Of a DNA stretch of 64,000 bases, positions 58,785-64,000 are shown piece after piece. Each line of letters begins with the position of its first letter. Position 1 is the stretch's first letter. The DNA is from Xanthomonas albilineans (GTDB lineage Bacteria > Pseudomonadota > Gammaproteobacteria > Xanthomonadales > Xanthomonadaceae). The notes under the pieces are model-generated. The model saw only the letters and a program-made list of their open reading frames with translations. It did no database searches and had not been told where the DNA came from. A program made the translations under genes and the position numbers. The stretch spans positions 62,001-126,000 of the forward strand of contig NZ_MDCB01000010.1 of the NCBI RefSeq assembly GCF_002939705.1, read 5' to 3'.

Positions 58785-60035
58785 TCACCCAAGCAGTGTT
58801 CGCACTTTCCGCAACGCGATCACGAAGCGTTCGATCTCCGCATGCGTGTTGTAGAACGCCATGGAAGCACGGCAGGTGGCGGCGACACCGTAGAACTGTA
58901 GCAGCGGGTGTGCGCAGTGTTGGCCAGAACGGACTGCCACGCCTTCCAGGTCGAGCAGGGTGGCCAGGTCGTGGGCATGTGCGCCTTCGATCAGGAACGA
59001 GACCACCGCCGCTTTGCCCGGCGCGGTACCGATCAGGCGAAGGTCGTCGATCTGCTGCAATTCTTCGGTCAAGTGCGCGAGCAACTCGGCTTCGCGCGCT
59101 TCTACATGCTGCAATCCTAGTGTCTGCAAGTAATCCACCGCCGCACCGAGGCCGACGAAGCCGGCAATGTTCGGTGTGCCGGCCTCGAGTTTGTGCGGTG
59201 GGTCGTTGAACACGGTGCCGTCAAAACTGACTTCCTTGATCATCTCGCCGCCGCCGAGGAACGGTGGCATCGCGTGTAGATGTTCGCGGCGTGCCCACAG
59301 TGCGCCGGTACCGGTGGGGCCGCACATCTTGTGTCCGGTAATTGCATAGAAGTCGCAACCGATCGCGGCCACGTCTAGCGGTCGATGCGGTGCCGCCTGC
59401 GAACCATCGATGACGCTGACGATGCCACGCTTGCGCGCTTCGCGGCAAATTTCGCCAACCGGGTTGACGGTGCCCAGCACGTTGGAGACGTGGGTCAGGG
59501 CCAACAGTTTCACCTCGCCGGTCATGGCCGCGCGCAGTGCGTCCAGGTCGAGTGCGCCTTCGGCGGTGATCTCGGCGACTTTGAGCGTGGCGCCTGTGCG
59601 TTGTGCGACCAGTTGCCAGGGAACAATGTTGGCATGGTGTTCCATGCGCGACACCAGGATGCTGTCGCCGGCCTGCAGGCGCGGCAGCGCCCACGAATAC
59701 GCCACCAGATTCAACGCAAAGGTGGCGCCGCTGCATAACACCAGTTCGTCGGCGCGCACGTTGAGGAAGCGGGCCAACTTGGACCGCGCGCCCTCGTAGG
59801 CTTCGGTGGCCTCGCTGCCGAGCGCGTGCACTGCACGGCTGACGTTGGCGTTGTGACGACGATAGAACGTGTCCGTTGCGGCGATGACCGGCAGCGGTTT
59901 CTGCCCGGTATTGGCGTTATCGAAATACACCAGCGGCTTGCCATGGACGTTGCGCTGCAGCAATGGGAAGTCGCTGCGGACCTTGTCCCAGTCCGGTGCC
60001 TGCGCTGGCGTGATGTGCGTAGCGGTACCGTTCAT
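58785..60035 (-). CDS. sufS: cysteine desulfurase SufS
   Basis: PLP enzyme that mobilises sulfur from cysteine for Fe-S assembly. 416 residues; the PLP lysine is in ITGHKMCGPTG and the persulfide cysteine is Cys374 in RSGQHCAHPLL, the short-loop signature of group II (SufS). No SufE gene is visible in the window. The ATG at 60035 overlaps the sufD stop by 4 bases. Confidence 0.96.
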   Translation of the reverse strand: MNGTATHITPAQAPDWDKVRSDFPLLQRNVHGKPLVYFDNANTGQKPLPVIAATDTFYRRHNANVSRAVHALGSEATEAYEGARSKLARFLNVRADELVLCSGATFALNLVAYSWALPRLQAGDSILVSRMEHHANIVPWQLVAQRTGATLKVAEITAEGALDLDALRAAMTGEVKLLALTHVSNVLGTVNPVGEICREARKRGIVSVIDGSQAAPHRPLDVAAIGCDFYAITGHKMCGPTGTGALWARREHLHAMPPFLGGGEMIKEVSFDGTVFNDPPHKLEAGTPNIAGFVGLGAAVDYLQTLGLQHVEAREAELLAHLTEELQQIDDLRLIGTAPGKAAVVSFLIEGAHAHDLATLLDLEGVAVRSGQHCAHPLLQFYGVAATCRASMAFYNTHAEIERFVIALRKVRTLLG

Positions 60036-61294
60036 GTCACGTCTGCGTCACTGAGCGCGCGTTCCAAGTGTGTCGCCAGTAATTCGCCCAATGTCGTCGG
60101 TAGCAGCCGCAGTGGTTCGCGGCAGAACGCGGCGGTCAGCAGTTGCTGCGCGCGTTCTTGCGGCAATCCACGCGAGCGCAGGTAAAACAGTGCGTTGGCG
60201 TCGAGTTGACCGACGGTGGCACCGTGTGCAGCCTTGACCTCGTCGGCATCGATCACCAGCACCGGTTGGGTATCGATCTCGGCATCGGTGGACAACAGCA
60301 GGTTCTTGTTCGATAGCTGGGCATCGCTGCCGTCGGCGCCCTGGCGGATGTGGATGCCACCGTGGAATGCGACCCGGCTGCGCGCGGTGGCAATGCCCCG
60401 CCAGAGCAGTTCGCAGGCAGTGTCGCGGGCGATGTGCTCGATGCCCAGTCGGGTGTCGAGTTGACGCCGGCCGTTGCCGAGCAGTACACCGTTGGCGCTC
60501 AGTCGTGCGTTGTCGCCTTCCAGGCGGACGTTGAGTTCGTGCCGTACCAGCGCGCCGCCCAGTTCCAGGTCCACGCGTTGGTACTGCGCCTCGCGTGCCA
60601 GCACCGCGTCGGTGCGCAGCAGCGCGGTGATGCCGGGCGCGTCCTCCTGCACCCGTGCATGTATCAGTTGCGCGCCGGCAGCCAGGTGGATGTGGGCGAG
60701 GCTGTTGCTCAGGTGCGGTGCGTCTTCGAGATGCAGGTGATGTTCCACGAGCGATAGCGAGGCGTTCTGACCTAGTTCGATCAGATGGCGGTGGTGCCAG
60801 GCGAGATCGGCCGCCGCCGCAGTGGAGAGGAACACCAGGTGCAATGGCGTTTCCACACGCACGCCCGCATCCACGCGCAACACGCAACCTTCGTCGGCGA
60901 GCGCGGCGTTGAGCCGGGCGAATACCTCGTCGACGCGCTCGAAGCGCCGGCCAAGGAAGCGCATCGCATCCTCGCCACCGCGCAGCAGCGCCGACAGGCG
61001 TTGCAGTGCCACACCGCAGGGCAGGCCGCTCAGCTCCGACAGCGCATCGCTTGCGCGGCCGTTGACGAAGACCAGCCGTGGCGCCGGAATGCTGGCGATC
61101 ACGGCGGCGTTCACGTCCGCTGTGGCGTCTGCTGCCGGGACGAAGCGACGCCGCTCCAGCGCCCGCAGCGAGGTGTATTTCCATGCCTCGCTGCGCGGAC
61201 CGGGCAGGCCATCGCGCAGTGCTTGCTCCAGCGGTACGCGACGCACGCTGTCGCCGTGGAATGCCGCGGCCAGGGAGTCGAGCAGGGTGCTCAT
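60032..61294 (-). CDS. sufD: Fe-S assembly scaffold subunit SufD
   Basis: Partner of SufB in the SufBCD scaffold. 420 residues with SEAWKYTSLRALE near the N-terminus and the C-terminal region STDAEIDTQPVLVIDADEVKAAHGATVGQLD, where the histidine is the SufD residue implicated in cluster building. The ATG at 61294 overlaps the sufC stop by 4 bases. A much longer frame upstream is antisense/shadow of sufC. Confidence 0.96.
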   Translation of the reverse strand: MSTLLDSLAAAFHGDSVRRVPLEQALRDGLPGPRSEAWKYTSLRALERRRFVPAADATADVNAAVIASIPAPRLVFVNGRASDALSELSGLPCGVALQRLSALLRGGEDAMRFLGRRFERVDEVFARLNAALADEGCVLRVDAGVRVETPLHLVFLSTAAAADLAWHHRHLIELGQNASLSLVEHHLHLEDAPHLSNSLAHIHLAAGAQLIHARVQEDAPGITALLRTDAVLAREAQYQRVDLELGGALVRHELNVRLEGDNARLSANGVLLGNGRRQLDTRLGIEHIARDTACELLWRGIATARSRVAFHGGIHIRQGADGSDAQLSNKNLLLSTDAEIDTQPVLVIDADEVKAAHGATVGQLDANALFYLRSRGLPQERAQQLLTAAFCREPLRLLPTTLGELLATHLERALSDADVT

Positions 61295-62058
61295 CGCAGT
61301 GCCGCCTCGGGCGCCACGCGCTCCTTCAGCCAGGCATAACCGTGCGCTTCCAGTTCCAGCGCCAGCTCGGGGCCGCCGGTCTGCACGATGCGCCCGTCGG
61401 CCAGCACGTGCACCACGTCCGGCTTGATGTAATCGAGCAGGCGCTGGTAGTGGGTGATGACCACAAATGCACGCTCGGGCGAGCGTAGTGCGTTGACGCC
61501 GGCGGCGACGGTCTTGAGTGCGTCGATGTCCAGGCCACTGTCGGTCTCGTCGAGAATCGCCAGTTTCGGTTCCAGTACCGCCAGTTGGAAGATTTCGTTG
61601 CGCTTCTTCTCGCCGCCGGAGAAGCCTTCGTTGACACCGCGATGCAGCAGTTCGTCCTTCAGATGCAGCACGGCCAGCTTCTGCCGGACCAGTTTGAGGA
61701 ATTGCATCGAATCCAGTTCGGCCTCGCCGCGCGCCTTGCGTTGGGCATTGAGCGCGGCGCGCAGAAAATAGGTGTTGTTGACGCCGGGGATTTCCACCGG
61801 GTACTGGAAGGCCAGGAACAGGCCGGCGGCGGCGCGTGTTTCCGGCTCCAGCGCGAGCAGGTCGGCGCCGTCGAAGCGCACACTGCCCTGGCTTACCTCG
61901 TAGCCGTCGCGGCCGGCCAGGACGTTGCCCAGGGTGGACTTGCCGGCGCCGTTGGGGCCCATGATGGCGTGTACCTGGCCGGGCTGCACGTCCAGCGACA
62001 GGCCTTTGAGGATGTCGTTGCCGCCGATGCGGGCGTGGAGGTTGTCGATCTTGAGCAT
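61291..62058 (-). CDS. sufC: Fe-S assembly ATPase SufC
   Basis: ABC-type ATPase of the SufBCD complex. 255 residues with Walker A GPNGAGKS (residues 34-41), the signature SGGEKKRNEI, and Walker B LAILDETDSGLD. It is separated from sufB by an LprI-like gene, unusual for suf operons, and by 45 bases from that gene. Overlaps sufD by 4 bases. Confidence 0.97.
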   Translation of the reverse strand: MLKIDNLHARIGGNDILKGLSLDVQPGQVHAIMGPNGAGKSTLGNVLAGRDGYEVSQGSVRFDGADLLALEPETRAAAGLFLAFQYPVEIPGVNNTYFLRAALNAQRKARGEAELDSMQFLKLVRQKLAVLHLKDELLHRGVNEGFSGGEKKRNEIFQLAVLEPKLAILDETDSGLDIDALKTVAAGVNALRSPERAFVVITHYQRLLDYIKPDVVHVLADGRIVQTGGPELALELEAHGYAWLKERVAPEAALR

Positions 62059-62103
62059 GGCGATGTTCGTCTTGTCGAATTGGGAGAAGGGGCGCGGTGC
62101 GAC

Positions 62104-62507
62104 TCAGAGGTCGCCTTCGCGGCGCTCCAGGAAAGTGGCGCGCAGATAGGCGGTGCGCGCAGCGGTCAGTTCGGCTTTGGCGCTGGCGTATAGCGTCGGG
62201 TACATCGAGCCGTACAGCATCTGTGGACTCCGATGGTTGCCGGCCGGATAGCGCGCTTCCAGGTCGGCATCGCGCAGTTGCACCCACAGCCGTTGCGCAG
62301 TCTTGAGCTTGTCCAGCGCCAGCGGTTGTTTGACCAGCTTGGCCATGATCTGCCGGTAAACCGTATTCAGTTTGGCATCGGCCTTGCGCAGATCCTGTGC
62401 GGCGCAGGCGTCGAGCTGTGCCTGTGCGCCTGCGGGATCGCAGCCGACGTTGTCGGCCCGGGCGGGCGCGGCGACGCTGACCAGTAGCGCCAGAGCGAGC
62501 AGCGTTC

Positions 62508-62511
<4 letters not shown>
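62104..62511 (-). CDS. LprI-like (DUF1311) exported protein within the suf operon
   Basis: A 135-residue secreted protein with a signal peptide (cleavage after ARA, residues 17-19) and the LprI/DUF1311 pattern: two cysteines (Cys24, Cys36), then [37 protein letters not shown] and a C-terminal [10 protein letters not shown]. LprI relatives include lysozyme inhibitors, but many members have other or unknown roles. The ATG at 62511 overlaps the sufB stop by 4 bases, so it is coupled to sufB; there is no obvious link to Fe-S assembly. Confidence 0.82.
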
Positions 62512-63950
<1,439 letters not shown>

Positions 63951-64000
63951 GGGGCTGCCTACAGGGTCAGGTGGTCGCGAAGCGCACGGCAATCGGGCGC

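Overview
The window is GC-rich chromosomal DNA of a gammaproteobacterium in the Xanthomonadaceae, most probably a Xanthomonas. The signs are the gene order truA-trpF-lysR-trpB-trpA-accD, the order tpiA-secG-tRNA-Leu-nuoA to nuoN, the run tRNA-fMet-rimP-nusA-infB-rbfA-truB-rpsO-pnp, and a SUF rather than ISC iron-sulfur system. Species cannot be fixed by reading alone. A broken rimO, a decayed transposase scrap and GGGTCCC-type heptad repeats would fit an early-branching Xanthomonas, but that is inference. Almost everything here is core housekeeping sequence.

Layout. 1-6089: dcd, a tiny membrane protein, a HIT/dienelactone-hydrolase pair, rimO carrying an in-frame stop and a frameshift, greB, and a LysM lytic transglycosylase. 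6090-10747: psd-sco on the minus strand, then prmB-aroC-2-hydroxyacid dehydrogenase on the plus strand. 10850-21533: asd, fimV, truA-trpF, a LysR regulator divergent from trpB, then trpA, accD, glmM and a possible micro-protein. 21565-27931: an accessory block with a 2OG-Fe(II) oxygenase, a tight four-gene operon (cupredoxin, membrane GGDEF-EAL protein, DUF3034 protein, truncated-haemoglobin lipoprotein) and an SDR on the opposite strand.

28019-44501: tpiA, secG, tRNA-Leu(GAG) and the 14-gene nuo operon for NADH:quinone oxidoreductase, ending in a terminator. 44672-54304: initiator tRNA with its own promoter, followed by the translation and RNA-decay cluster rimP to pnp, with strong terminators after rpsO and pnp. 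54443-58654: a GAF-EAL phosphodiesterase, a DUF3175 protein, about 1.3 kb of gene-poor DNA with an orphan terminator hairpin, an IS30-like remnant, a Rieske protein and a GNAT. 58785-63950: sufS, sufD, sufC, an LprI-like gene and sufB on the minus strand.

How they work together. SUF supplies the Fe-S clusters that NuoB, E, F, G and I (and RimO, if it is intact) require. The Sco protein, Psd, SecG and the Nuo complex serve the respiratory membrane. Asd, AroC and TrpFBA serve amino-acid synthesis, with the LysR protein a likely TrpI-type activator. The rimP-pnp block couples ribosome maturation, initiation and RNA turnover. The most unusual points are the double lesion in rimO, a family of inverted heptad-repeat elements placed directly before start codons, and the copper/haem/c-di-GMP operon at 22675-27059.
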